From contig JARLHX010000095.1 in the NCBI GenBank assembly GCA_031292035.1, positions 1 to 7,820 of the forward strand: DNA of 7,820 nt. Reading direction: 5' to 3'. Of this stretch, positions 1-7,081 are shown in pieces (within the stretch, counting starts at the first letter, position 1; every line of letters begins with the position of its first letter). Position numbers and translations under genes: made by a program. Origin of the DNA: Negativicutes bacterium (lineage in GTDB: Bacteria > Bacillota_C > Negativicutes > Sporomusales_B > JARLHX01). The notes below the pieces were generated by a model. That model did no database searches and was not told the origin of the DNA. It saw nothing but the letters and a program-made list of their open reading frames with translations.

Positions 1-758
1 AGGGTGTTATTAACCAGCACCGGACCACGGCTTCCAGGATTTACCCAACAATAGATTGCAGCGCCAGAGTTGTCGGCGATGACATTCTGAATGATGTTGG
101 CACTGTAAAAAACGGAACCGTTAAAATAATAATTGAAGGCACCGATGGCGGTGCCCTGGTTGCCTTGAATCGAATTGTTGGCAATCAAGATCGTTCCGAA
201 CATCGCGCTCATGATGATTCCGCCGGAATAGTTGCTTTGAATCAAGTTGGATCGAATGGCGGCGCCACAGACGCCGGTCAGATTCACAGCCGCGGTGCCG
301 TAATACAAGCAACCAGTAAAGCGGTTCTTTTCGATCACCGGCGAGCCGGACAAAACGTTGATACCGTTGCCGCAATTCACGATCACATTGGACCAAATGG
401 TGGGTGAAGAACTGGCAACGGATATCCCGGCGCCTGCATTGGTCAGGGTGAAACCCGAAAGCACCGCATTGGAGTTTTCGCCATTGTCAAAATACACGGC
501 AGCGGAATTTGCGGGAGGCTCAATTCTCGTCGCCGTAGGACCGGCGACGCTCGCCAGGTAAATGCCTTTGCCGGCAAAATTCACCGATTCATTGTAAACT
601 CCGGGCGACACCAGCACGGTATCGCCGGTGGCGCCGGCATTTATCGCGTATTGAATCGAAGGGCAATCCGCCGGCACCCGCAATGTCCGGGCAGTAGCAA
701 CCGATGACGCCATGATCAGAATCAAAAAGCAACCCAGATGAAAAATGAAAATCCGCAT
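1..758 (-). CDS. Secreted right-handed beta-helix repeat protein, N-terminal part (C-terminus beyond the window)
   Basis: An open frame of 252 codons begins with ATG at 758 and stays open to the left edge, so the protein is partial. Residues 1-23 form a signal peptide: a basic start, a hydrophobic stretch around FLILIM, and an ATA cleavage site before Arg24. The mature part opens with DCPSIQYAINAGATGDTVLV and SPGVYNESV, the usual entry into a pectate-lyase-like parallel beta-helix. It then shows irregular Asn-rich coils (SNVIVN, SNLIQSN, NNSIQGN, ANIIQN) that fit stacked rungs with an Asn ladder. Such proteins are exported and usually bind or cleave polysaccharide or serve as surface adhesins. 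No catalytic residues can be assigned here, so only the fold is claimed. Start choice: CTCC at 767-770 reads GGAG on the minus strand, 8 nt before ATG. The gene diverges from the large gene at 1079. A C-terminal sorting tag may lie outside the window. Confidence 0.85.
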   Translation of the reverse strand, partial: MRIFIFHLGCFLILIMASSVATARTLRVPADCPSIQYAINAGATGDTVLVSPGVYNESVNFAGKGIYLASVAGPTATRIEPPANSAAVYFDNGENSNAVLSGFTLTNAGAGISVASSSPTIWSNVIVNCGNGINVLSGSPVIEKNRFTGCLYYGTAAVNLTGVCGAAIRSNLIQSNYSGGIIMSAMFGTILIANNSIQGNQGTAIGAFNYYFNGSVFYSANIIQNVIADNSGAAIYCWVNPGSRGPVLVNNT

Positions 759-766
759 AATTAAAA

Positions 767-770
767 CTCC
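767..770 (-). promoter_or_regulatory. Ribosome binding site of the beta-helix gene
   Basis: On the minus strand this reads GGAG, with an 8-nt A/T-rich spacer before the ATG at 758. It is the best Shine-Dalgarno match in the window and fixes the start directly before the signal peptide. Confidence 0.6.
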
Positions 771-997
771 ATAGCCGACAGATGATGATATGGACTCCAA
801 CTGGAGGTATGTTTGATTTCGTGCCCACGACTAGCATGGGCGGCCCTCATGATTTTCTTCCTCCTCCACAGATTGGCAAGAACTTTTTCCCTGGCTCCCT
901 CTGCTTTACTCCGGCGCACGGGCAATTTGTCGCCGAATTTGCCGTGTCTCCCCCTTTTCCATGTCGTCCGAGGCACCTATTTCGTGTGCCACTCAGT

Positions 998-1034
998 ATG
1001 GATTGTTGTCACGGAGTGCACCATCACAATCCAT
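998..1034. promoter_or_regulatory. 9-bp perfect inverted repeat upstream of the large fusion gene
   Basis: ATGGATTGT (998-1006) and ACAATCCAT (1026-1034) are exact reverse complements with a 19-nt spacer that contains the palindrome GTGCAC. The right arm ends 44 bases before the ATG at 1079. Arms about 28 bp apart centre to centre would suit a dimeric regulator contacting one face of the helix over nearly three turns; a hairpin in the leader RNA is the alternative. No regulator can be assigned. Confidence 0.4.
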
Positions 1035-1044
1035 CATTTTCCTT

Positions 1045-1061
1045 AAGTTCGTAAGAACCTT
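1045..1061 (+). other. Small leader hairpin with GTAA tetraloop
   Basis: GTTC-GTAA-GAAC (1047-1058) folds into a 4-bp stem closed by a GNRA-type loop. It extends to AAGTTC/GAAC(c)TT if one bulged C is allowed. It sits 17 bases before the ATG at 1079, where a ribosome site would be expected, and no Shine-Dalgarno sequence is present. A role in translation is possible, but a stem this short may be chance. Confidence 0.25.
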
Positions 1062-1078
1062 GCCGATAGAAATTTAGG

Positions 1079-4000
1079 ATGCTGGCCATTCCGCCGGAAT
1101 CTGTCCCACAAGACAAATTGAAAAAAATCATGGCCACGACTAAGCGCGACCAAGCGGTTTCGCTGGTCAAACTCAACACCTCGGAAACAACGAATCGCCT
1201 GAGCATCGAGATTGGTGATAACGAAGAAGTCGAGGAGGACCTTGAAGGATTGGGGATTGAGGAAGTTCGGAAGGTCAAAGACAAGCGGCGCTTTATGATC
1301 CGAAGCCAACAGGTCATCAAGGTTAATCGGGCGTTCGGTCAAAAAAAACTCTGCGACAGTTTGAGCTTCACAGCGGGCCATGCGTGTTCGTTTGGCTGCA
1401 CATATTGTTATGTGCCACCGATGTTGGCGCGAAATAAACGACTCATCGCGATCAAGAACAAGACCGGAGGCAACTGCGAAGGGTTTATTGTGGATATCGC
1501 GGATGCACCGGCCAGGGCTCGTGAATTTTTGACCATTGGCGGACACGGAAAATCACCCAAATACACTGACCCCAAAGACAAACGCGTGATTTTCGCCAGC
1601 CCGCTGGTAGACGTTGCCGGGACAATGGATCAGGTGGAGACCACGGTTGCCATCTGCCTGGAGATTCTGCAATTAACAAACTGGCAAATCCGCCTGCTGT
1701 CCAAAAGCTCGCTCTTGAAGGAAGTTGCAAAAGGAATCCCCGAAGTGTTCCAAGAAAGGATGATTTTTGGTTTGTCGACAGGTACGTTTGACCCGGTACT
1801 TGCCGGAGCAATTGAAAAGGGGACGTCGAGCGTGACCAAACGATTGGAAACTTTGCACTGGCTGCAGGAACATGATTTTCGAACATTTGCGATGTTGTGC
1901 CCAATCCTGCCGCAGAAGGACTTTCATGCATTCGCCCGACAGTTTGATAGGATGCAGGTATTCAATGAATGCGAGCACGTCTGGGCTGAGGCGCTCAACG
2001 CCAGGGGTGGCTCAATGGCCGCGACCATCGCCGCCCTCCGCCAGGCTGGGCGGCAACACGAGGCGGACCTAATTGTCAGGATCGATGCAGACGACGAGGC
2101 ATGGCAAGATTACGCGGAACAAGCGTTCGTGGCGCTGACTAGATTCATCCCACCCGAAAAACTCCGCTTTTTGCAATACACCACCCGGAAAGCCGAATTT
2201 GAGCGATGGGAAAAACATCAGGAATCGGGGGCCGTGTTGTTGGACGTCACTCTGGATAGCCGGGAGGAGGCCGTTCTTGCGGATTGCGATGCAAAGATCC
2301 TGACCAACCTCCAAGGTTTCAGCGACGTCGTGACAGCCCTGAAAACAATCAAGGACCTCAAGCTTTATCGGTCTTATGGGACCTTTGAGGAGTTTTGCCT
2401 CTCAAAATACGATTTCGCACGGGCGCATGGCCACCGTTTGGTCAAGGCGGCCGAGGTTGTTCAAGCTCTAACACAAATCCAGAAAAAGGGGAAAACGTCT
2501 CCAGATGGAGACATTTTATTGCCCACCACGGAGGCCCAAGCTCGAGAACTGGCAAAAATCTTAGACCCAAAACAACAACTGGAAGTGCTGACGCTGGCAT
2601 TTAAAAAAGCCAAGAGCGCTGGCAAGGTACCGCTGAATTCCAAATTCATTCAACTTGCGGCGGCGGAAATCACCAACGGCAGCGCCAAGCAGGGAACCAC
2701 CACAGCGACATATTACGTTCCCAAGACCTATACCACCGACTTGCATGTATTCCTTGGCTGGGTGGCCAATTTGAAGACACTGGCCAAGCAAAAGGACAAC
2801 AAATCCATGGTTGAGCTGACGCGGCAATTGGAAACGGTCGAGCAGGAACAGGCTATTCTACCGAGAGACCCACAAATTTATTACGCCGGATGGAAGGCAA
2901 CGGAACGGGAACGACCATCGGTCAGCGCGGATTTTCCAGACATGGTCAAATTCACTGCCAGTGATATACAGCATGGATGGATGAACAACGAGTCGGAACA
3001 TGACGTCGAACACGACGGCCAGATATTTAGCCCATTGGGATTGTATTATTGGTTACGGTTTGCCGGGCACCCGGAAATTCAAGACGATGTGGTGTTGCAA
3101 ATATGGCCGGAAGATACGGAACGGGTCGCAAAAAAACACCGGCAGATCCTGGGAGAACCCGACGAGAAGACAGATGTTCAATTGATGCGGCGATGCTTGC
3201 GGCTGAAACTTCAAGAGCACCAGTATCTCGTGAAAAAACTCATGGCGACCGGCGACAAACTGTTGGTGGCTGATTTCACCGCAAATCCACACGGTGATGC
3301 GCTCTTCTGGGGGATGATGGAGCGGGACGGTCAGTGGATCGGCCAGAATTGGTTGGGGCGGATTTGGATGGAATTGCGGGCAGAAAGGCCAGTACCCGAC
3401 CAGAAAAGGATTGATGCAGATCGTCAGCTGATTGACAAAGCCAATCGGATTGAGCGGCTCCGGCTCTATGGCAAGAACACCGGAAAGACTGACGAAGACG
3501 AAGTGAAAAACGACCTCGCATACTGGACCGACATCGACCTTTGGGTTGCCGAACGCCGCAGCCTCACCAAACGCCGGCCTTTGAAAATCAACGTGACAAG
3601 CAACGCCAAAGCCGATGAATTCAATTTTCAGAAACTTTCTCCCATGCTGCTGGGGAAAGTTCAGTGCTACGGTGATGTGACGGCTATGTCACCCGAAGTT
3701 GCCTGGCAATATTCCAAATGTTATGCCACGGTCAGATCCGAGGCTGGCAAGGATGTTGCCACGAAAGTCCCTTACTTCACCATGGATGACCAAAAGCGGC
3801 TTCAGCCCACCAAAGCGTGGTTTGACTGGCGGGATGAAAATTACCAGAGACCGCAGTTTGCGCCGGACCATCCGGATTTTGACCCGAACAAGGACAAAAT
3901 TCGCCGGGCATTTCCAAAACATTCTTCGGTGGCATTCTGGTACTGGAACGGAGAGGTTATTACTGACCGTACAATGGCGCGGCAAAAGATTTACGCACCA

Positions 4001-5356
4001 TTGTATATCAAGGCGGTGCAAGCAACAGCAGAGTTCAAACGGCTGCGCGAAATATTTGAAGGTCGCGGAGATGAACCAGGGCGGGATCTGTTGATTTTTG
4101 ATTTCGACGGCTATGACTGGACCGGGTTGGGCATGCAGCCGGAAGATTGCATCCAAGACGTCCACTCTTTTGGGCACGGCATGTGTTGCGCATTCCTGCT
4201 TCTGGGCATTGATCCGACCACCCTCACGATTGAACAAAAGTCAGAGTCACCGGTTCCCGACAATGCCCCGCTTCTCCTCGATTGGGAGTCAAGATATGAC
4301 AGCTACCCAAAGTGGAACCATAAACCCAATGCAAAACGCGTGGCGAAAAATTCTGTTGGACAAAAGATCAAGATCGCCCAGCCGAAAATGAGCGACTCGG
4401 AAAAGGCCAACATCGAGAAGTTAACCCTGAAGATACTTGGTCTTGACCCCGCAAAAGCCACGAAGGGTTGGGGCACCGCCCATCCCCCGGGCCGGTATGC
4501 CCAAACAGTCATCCGCGTCAGCATGGATGCAGCCCATCGCTTTTCGCAGGACGGGAAGCCGATTGGCGTAAAAATTTACAAGGCAACGCCAGACGGCCGT
4601 AGCGCCTCGGTTCCCATGCTCGATTTTCACCGCAATAAACGAACCCGGCTGCCTGGGCTGAAAGAAAACAAGCACGTGCAGGACGTGCTTTATGCCGGCA
4701 TTGAAAAAGGCGAAGACGGAAAACATTATCATTTCCTGATTCAGCACTGGGTCGAAGGCGAGACCCTTGAAGACAGGCTGAACGGGAAGACAATGAAAGG
4801 TAAGAGGAAGGCTGGATTGAGCGGCGAAGCCATGGGGATCATGGACGATTTATTCAACGAACTTATCATTCCATTGTGGTCGGCAAAAACAGCGTACTGG
4901 GATGTTCGAATATCGAACTACGTTTTTACGCCAGAAGGCCAGACGATAATGATCGATTCCGATACGCTCGGAGCTAATGTTATGGAAATCCTCTATTACC
5001 CGGGCATCTACAAAAGACGGAATAAAAGCTCCCAAACGGCCATGCTGCGCTATATGCACATGGCAGGTGAAATCGCGGTGCAATGCCTCAGCTCTAATGG
5101 AGGCAACCACACAACCTCGATTTATGAACAGGTTGAAGACCGGTTTGCGACCTATTTGGAGCCGGTGTTTGTAAGGCCATATCCTCTTGTACCTGACTGG
5201 CTAAAAAAATCAAAAGCAGCGTATTCGGAATTCCGGAAGGAATTTGTGCGATTGCTGAGTCCAGGCAGCTCTCCCGTGGACTTGGCGGGCAGGCAGCTTA
5301 AAAAAATGCAAAGGCCTGACAGCAAAAAGAAACCTAAAATCACCGACCATTTGTGA
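1079..5356 (+). CDS. 1425-residue multidomain protein: SPL-like radical SAM + HTH-like helical region + NADAR-like + DUF6939-like + protein-kinase-like
   Basis: Residues 95-390 are a radical SAM domain: Cys103, Cys107 and Cys110 (CSFGCTYC) are placed to bind the [4Fe-4S] cluster, followed by LLSKSSLL (206-213), FGLSTGT (230-236), LCPILP (273-278) and a RFLQYTT end. This pattern resembles the spore photoproduct lyase/Rv2578c group. Residues 391-532 are helical (LYRSYGTFEEFCLSKYDFAR at 429-448, then LLPTTEAQARELAKI), like regions beside ParB and phage/plasmid regulators, and probably bind DNA. Residues 621-770 match NADAR (MRRCLRLKL at 703, LMATGD at 721, HGDALFWG at 738, NWLGRIWMELR at 757). 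Residues 835-1045 look DUF6939-like (SPEVAWQYSK at 871, RQKIYAPLY at 968, FDFDGYD at 1007). Residues 1130-1400 are kinase-like: VKIYK with Lys1165, HWVEGETL (1223), WDVRISN with Asp1275 and Asn1280, IDSD with Asp1293. No signal peptide or membrane segment is seen, so it is cytoplasmic. The frame is intact with a TAG just upstream in frame. ATG at 1079 is the longest start; ATG at 1130 (MATTKRDQ) is also possible, and neither has a clear ribosome site. The overall function is unknown. Confidence 0.88.
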   Translation: MLAIPPESVPQDKLKKIMATTKRDQAVSLVKLNTSETTNRLSIEIGDNEEVEEDLEGLGIEEVRKVKDKRRFMIRSQQVIKVNRAFGQKKLCDSLSFTAGHACSFGCTYCYVPPMLARNKRLIAIKNKTGGNCEGFIVDIADAPARAREFLTIGGHGKSPKYTDPKDKRVIFASPLVDVAGTMDQVETTVAICLEILQLTNWQIRLLSKSSLLKEVAKGIPEVFQERMIFGLSTGTFDPVLAGAIEKGTSSVTKRLETLHWLQEHDFRTFAMLCPILPQKDFHAFARQFDRMQVFNECEHVWAEALNARGGSMAATIAALRQAGRQHEADLIVRIDADDEAWQDYAEQAFVALTRFIPPEKLRFLQYTTRKAEFERWEKHQESGAVLLDVTLDSREEAVLADCDAKILTNLQGFSDVVTALKTIKDLKLYRSYGTFEEFCLSKYDFARAHGHRLVKAAEVVQALTQIQKKGKTSPDGDILLPTTEAQARELAKILDPKQQLEVLTLAFKKAKSAGKVPLNSKFIQLAAAEITNGSAKQGTTTATYYVPKTYTTDLHVFLGWVANLKTLAKQKDNKSMVELTRQLETVEQEQAILPRDPQIYYAGWKATERERPSVSADFPDMVKFTASDIQHGWMNNESEHDVEHDGQIFSPLGLYYWLRFAGHPEIQDDVVLQIWPEDTERVAKKHRQILGEPDEKTDVQLMRRCLRLKLQEHQYLVKKLMATGDKLLVADFTANPHGDALFWGMMERDGQWIGQNWLGRIWMELRAERPVPDQKRIDADRQLIDKANRIERLRLYGKNTGKTDEDEVKNDLAYWTDIDLWVAERRSLTKRRPLKINVTSNAKADEFNFQKLSPMLLGKVQCYGDVTAMSPEVAWQYSKCYATVRSEAGKDVATKVPYFTMDDQKRLQPTKAWFDWRDENYQRPQFAPDHPDFDPNKDKIRRAFPKHSSVAFWYWNGEVITDRTMARQKIYAPLYIKAVQATAEFKRLREIFEGRGDEPGRDLLIFDFDGYDWTGLGMQPEDCIQDVHSFGHGMCCAFLLLGIDPTTLTIEQKSESPVPDNAPLLLDWESRYDSYPKWNHKPNAKRVAKNSVGQKIKIAQPKMSDSEKANIEKLTLKILGLDPAKATKGWGTAHPPGRYAQTVIRVSMDAAHRFSQDGKPIGVKIYKATPDGRSASVPMLDFHRNKRTRLPGLKENKHVQDVLYAGIEKGEDGKHYHFLIQHWVEGETLEDRLNGKTMKGKRKAGLSGEAMGIMDDLFNELIIPLWSAKTAYWDVRISNYVFTPEGQTIMIDSDTLGANVMEILYYPGIYKRRNKSSQTAMLRYMHMAGEIAVQCLSSNGGNHTTSIYEQVEDRFATYLEPVFVRPYPLVPDWLKKSKAAYSEFRKEFVRLLSPGSSPVDLAGRQLKKMQRPDSKKKPKITDHL

Positions 5357-5383
5357 TTGGCACCAAACTCGACCAGGTGCCAA
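5357..5383. terminator. 8-bp hairpin between convergent genes, possible terminator
   Basis: TTGGCACC (5357-5364) and GGTGCCAA (5376-5383) are perfectly complementary around an 11-nt loop, and the structure begins on the base right after the TGA of the large gene. No T-run follows on either strand, so it is not a textbook intrinsic terminator. It may still stabilise the mRNA 3' end or help stop both convergent transcripts. The bases to 5449 hold only a G-rich stretch (5388-5413) and no gene. Confidence 0.4.
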
Positions 5384-5449
5384 GTCGCGGGCGGACTTGG
5401 GGCGGTCGGAGGAATTGTCAGCCAGCTGTCCAGTTTTATCTCCGCTTAA

Positions 5450-6814
5450 TCAGGGAGGAAAGCACTGCCACACATCGTGCATCTGCGATTCGATGTGGTC
5501 CTGGCTGAGATTCAACCAGCGCCCGCCTTTTGTGCTCATGCGTCCCACGCCGCATATGAATTTTTGGCGGAACCGATCGAGGCTCATTTGCCTCTCCGCA
5601 CCAGAAAACACCAGTTGTCGGAGCGCAGTGAAAATGTTGTAAGCCAAAATCGCGGACTGGAAACGCCCTTCGCCCGCATCCCCGGCGGATACGGCAGGAA
5701 ATGCGCCCTGCGCCAACCGTTCGATGTCGTGAATTGCGCATGCGACCGCAAAATCGCCCTTGAGAAATCGTTGAAATAGAAGCCCGTCAATTGCTTCGAC
5801 GTTCGTCTGGAGTCGTGCGTATTCGTAGTCGTCGTTACCCTTTCTCTTCCGGAAGAGGAACTCCTTGACCATCCCCATGTCGCCTCCTTTGTGTGACTTC
5901 GCCCAGGCAAATGCGCCGTCACCTAGAGAACCTTCTGCAGACCAGACAAGTCGAGATTCACCGGCCATCTCCCGCAGTGGCGCTTCCTCGGGCGGCATGC
6001 CCAAAATATATCCAATGTTCTTCTTATACGTTTTCCAGTGGCGGCCATCAGGCTTGGTCTTGTAAACGAATTCTCGTTTTTGCACCCATGATAGAACAGC
6101 TGGGGCGCAACATTCCGGACCTGCGCGCAGCAGGCGTGAAACCCCAAATTCATCGATCATCTCCAGGGCGGCGGTCAATCGAGCTATTAGATCAGCCGCG
6201 TGGCGACACATGCCGCCGGACAGCACCAAGTCGGCCTCCCGCCAAATGCACACCACGCGGTTTGGAAAACCGTGTGATGGTGAATTGGATCGCCAAGTTA
6301 AACGTGTGGTCGCGGGTTCTGGGACGATTTCGACATCAATAGTTGCATGTTTCAAACGGCCCACGTTCTCTGCCTCGCATTTGCTTCGGATATTCTTCAC
6401 CGATTTCCCCAGGACCATTTGCCAAGGATCTCTTCCTAACGGTGCTTTTATAAAGCTACGGCCTAGTTCACGTAAAAACCTCTGGATCCGACTGCGGCCT
6501 GGCGCTTTCCGCCCGAAGGCTTCTTCCACGCAAGCGTCCCTACGCATCAAATCAAGGTCTTGAATGCAGTCCGCACCGGCGAGTTGCAAGGAGAGAAGAT
6601 ACTCAACCAGGTCCGAAGCATCCGATGATGTGGTCTGGGTTGGCTCAGTGGATGTCGACTCGTCACTCTGGCCAGTCCAATAGTCGCCCACCGCTCTTGC
6701 CAAGCCCAGCCCCCGGTAAGCACGAAAGATGGCAATCAGCCCCACCTGCGGACTGTGGTCGGCTTTCGTTGTGCCGGTCTCGACCCGAAAACGGCAGGAC
6801 GATTTTTTGGGCAT
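5450..6814 (-). CDS. IS1380-like transposase relative with replaced catalytic residues
   Basis: This is a 454-residue protein, a normal length for IS1380 transposases. The N-terminal part (VGLIAIF...GLGLARAVGDYW, residues 24-46, then SDLVEYLLSLQLAGADCIQDLDLMR and SRIQRFLREL) has the order of IS1380 proteins. The C-terminal GRFQSAILAYNIFTALRQL (383-401) followed by CGVGRMSTKGGRWLNL (421-436) matches the AYNLL and GR..RHGRR.L.L ends of the family. The DDE positions look lost: LDxD reads TID160-V-E162, the usual RADSG reads RAG232PE, and the R-G-x-x-E site reads KGDFA356. These placements are by eye. No terminal inverted repeats or target duplication could be seen on either side. An ATG at 6904 is in frame, but the extra 30 residues are basic and unlike the family; ATG at 6814 with MPKK and a weak GGA 6 nt upstream is preferred. 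Either a decayed transposase or a domesticated one is possible. The absence of stops in 454 codons slightly favours recent decay or retained use. Confidence 0.7.
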   Translation of the reverse strand: MPKKSSCRFRVETGTTKADHSPQVGLIAIFRAYRGLGLARAVGDYWTGQSDESTSTEPTQTTSSDASDLVEYLLSLQLAGADCIQDLDLMRRDACVEEAFGRKAPGRSRIQRFLRELGRSFIKAPLGRDPWQMVLGKSVKNIRSKCEAENVGRLKHATIDVEIVPEPATTRLTWRSNSPSHGFPNRVVCIWREADLVLSGGMCRHAADLIARLTAALEMIDEFGVSRLLRAGPECCAPAVLSWVQKREFVYKTKPDGRHWKTYKKNIGYILGMPPEEAPLREMAGESRLVWSAEGSLGDGAFAWAKSHKGGDMGMVKEFLFRKRKGNDDYEYARLQTNVEAIDGLLFQRFLKGDFAVACAIHDIERLAQGAFPAVSAGDAGEGRFQSAILAYNIFTALRQLVFSGAERQMSLDRFRQKFICGVGRMSTKGGRWLNLSQDHIESQMHDVWQCFPP

Positions 6815-7081
6815 AAGATTCCAGAGTAAAGCTCGCAAAAACGAGCTAGAGCAATCTCGCACTAAAAAACGGGAACGCCAGTATTTTCGGCCCGATTCCC
6901 TCAAAATTTGGATGTTTGAAATATCGATCCCGACATGCTGCTACCGCACAGAATGGAAGGAAGAAAAACTGATGATTAAATCGCGGATATACATCGACGG
7001 AAGATCCGAGACGCAACAACTCCAAGAATGGAGAGGGGTGTCTCGCGATGCTGATGGCGTTCGCCAAAGAAAAACTGCGAA
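6815..7081. other. Intergenic region between transposase-like and winged-helix genes
   Basis: No convincing gene is seen. A 6-bp hairpin AGCTCG/CGAGCT lies at 6830-6847 in the leader of the minus-strand gene, with an A-rich loop. The 11-mer AAGAAAAACTG occurs twice, at 6961-6971 and 7067-7077. A possible short frame from ATG 6972 (MIKSRIYIDGRS, 37 codons, ending at 7085 and overlapping the GTG at 7082) has no recognisable relatives and is not called. Confidence 0.35.

Larger units (their letters stand above)
759..1078. other. Divergent intergenic region
   Basis: About 320 bases separate the two divergent genes. Short frames exist on both strands but they lack ribosome sites, family resemblance and credible composition, so no gene is called. 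Promoters for both neighbours must lie here or further away; I see no convincing -35/-10 pair on either strand. Two structures stand out near the right end: an inverted repeat with arms at 998-1006 and 1026-1034, and a short hairpin at 1045-1061. Smaller self-complementary patches (CTCCA/TGGAG around 795-806, GCCCA/TGGGC around 821-840) are too short to interpret. Confidence 0.5.

Noticed and set aside
782..1054. Plus-strand frame of 90 codons before the large gene (MMIWTPTGG)
   Set aside because: No ribosome site, no recognisable domain and odd composition rich in Pro, Phe and His; it lies over a plausible regulatory region.
1043..1546. Minus-strand frame of 167 codons opposite the start of the large gene
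   Set aside because: It is antisense to the radical SAM coding sequence including the Cys motif, and shows no family resemblance of its own.
3689..4237. Minus-strand frame of 182 codons inside the large gene
   Set aside because: It is antisense to the DUF6939-like domain; its composition is typical of a shadow frame and no domain is recognisable.
4670..4690. 8-bp hairpin AAGCACGT/ACGTGCTT with 5-nt loop
   Set aside because: It lies within the kinase-like coding region and is explained by codons for KHVQDVL; no reason to assign a role.
5388..5413. G-rich run that could form a two-layer G-quadruplex
   Set aside because: Only GG pairs are consistent across four runs; stability would be low and the pattern is common in such DNA.
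6815..6904. Longer start for the transposase-like protein at ATG 6904
   Set aside because: The 30 extra residues are basic and low in family resemblance; MPKK at 6814 fits the usual IS1380 beginning.
5450..6904. A complete, active insertion sequence
   Set aside because: No terminal inverted repeats or target duplication could be found in the flanks, and the catalytic residues look replaced.
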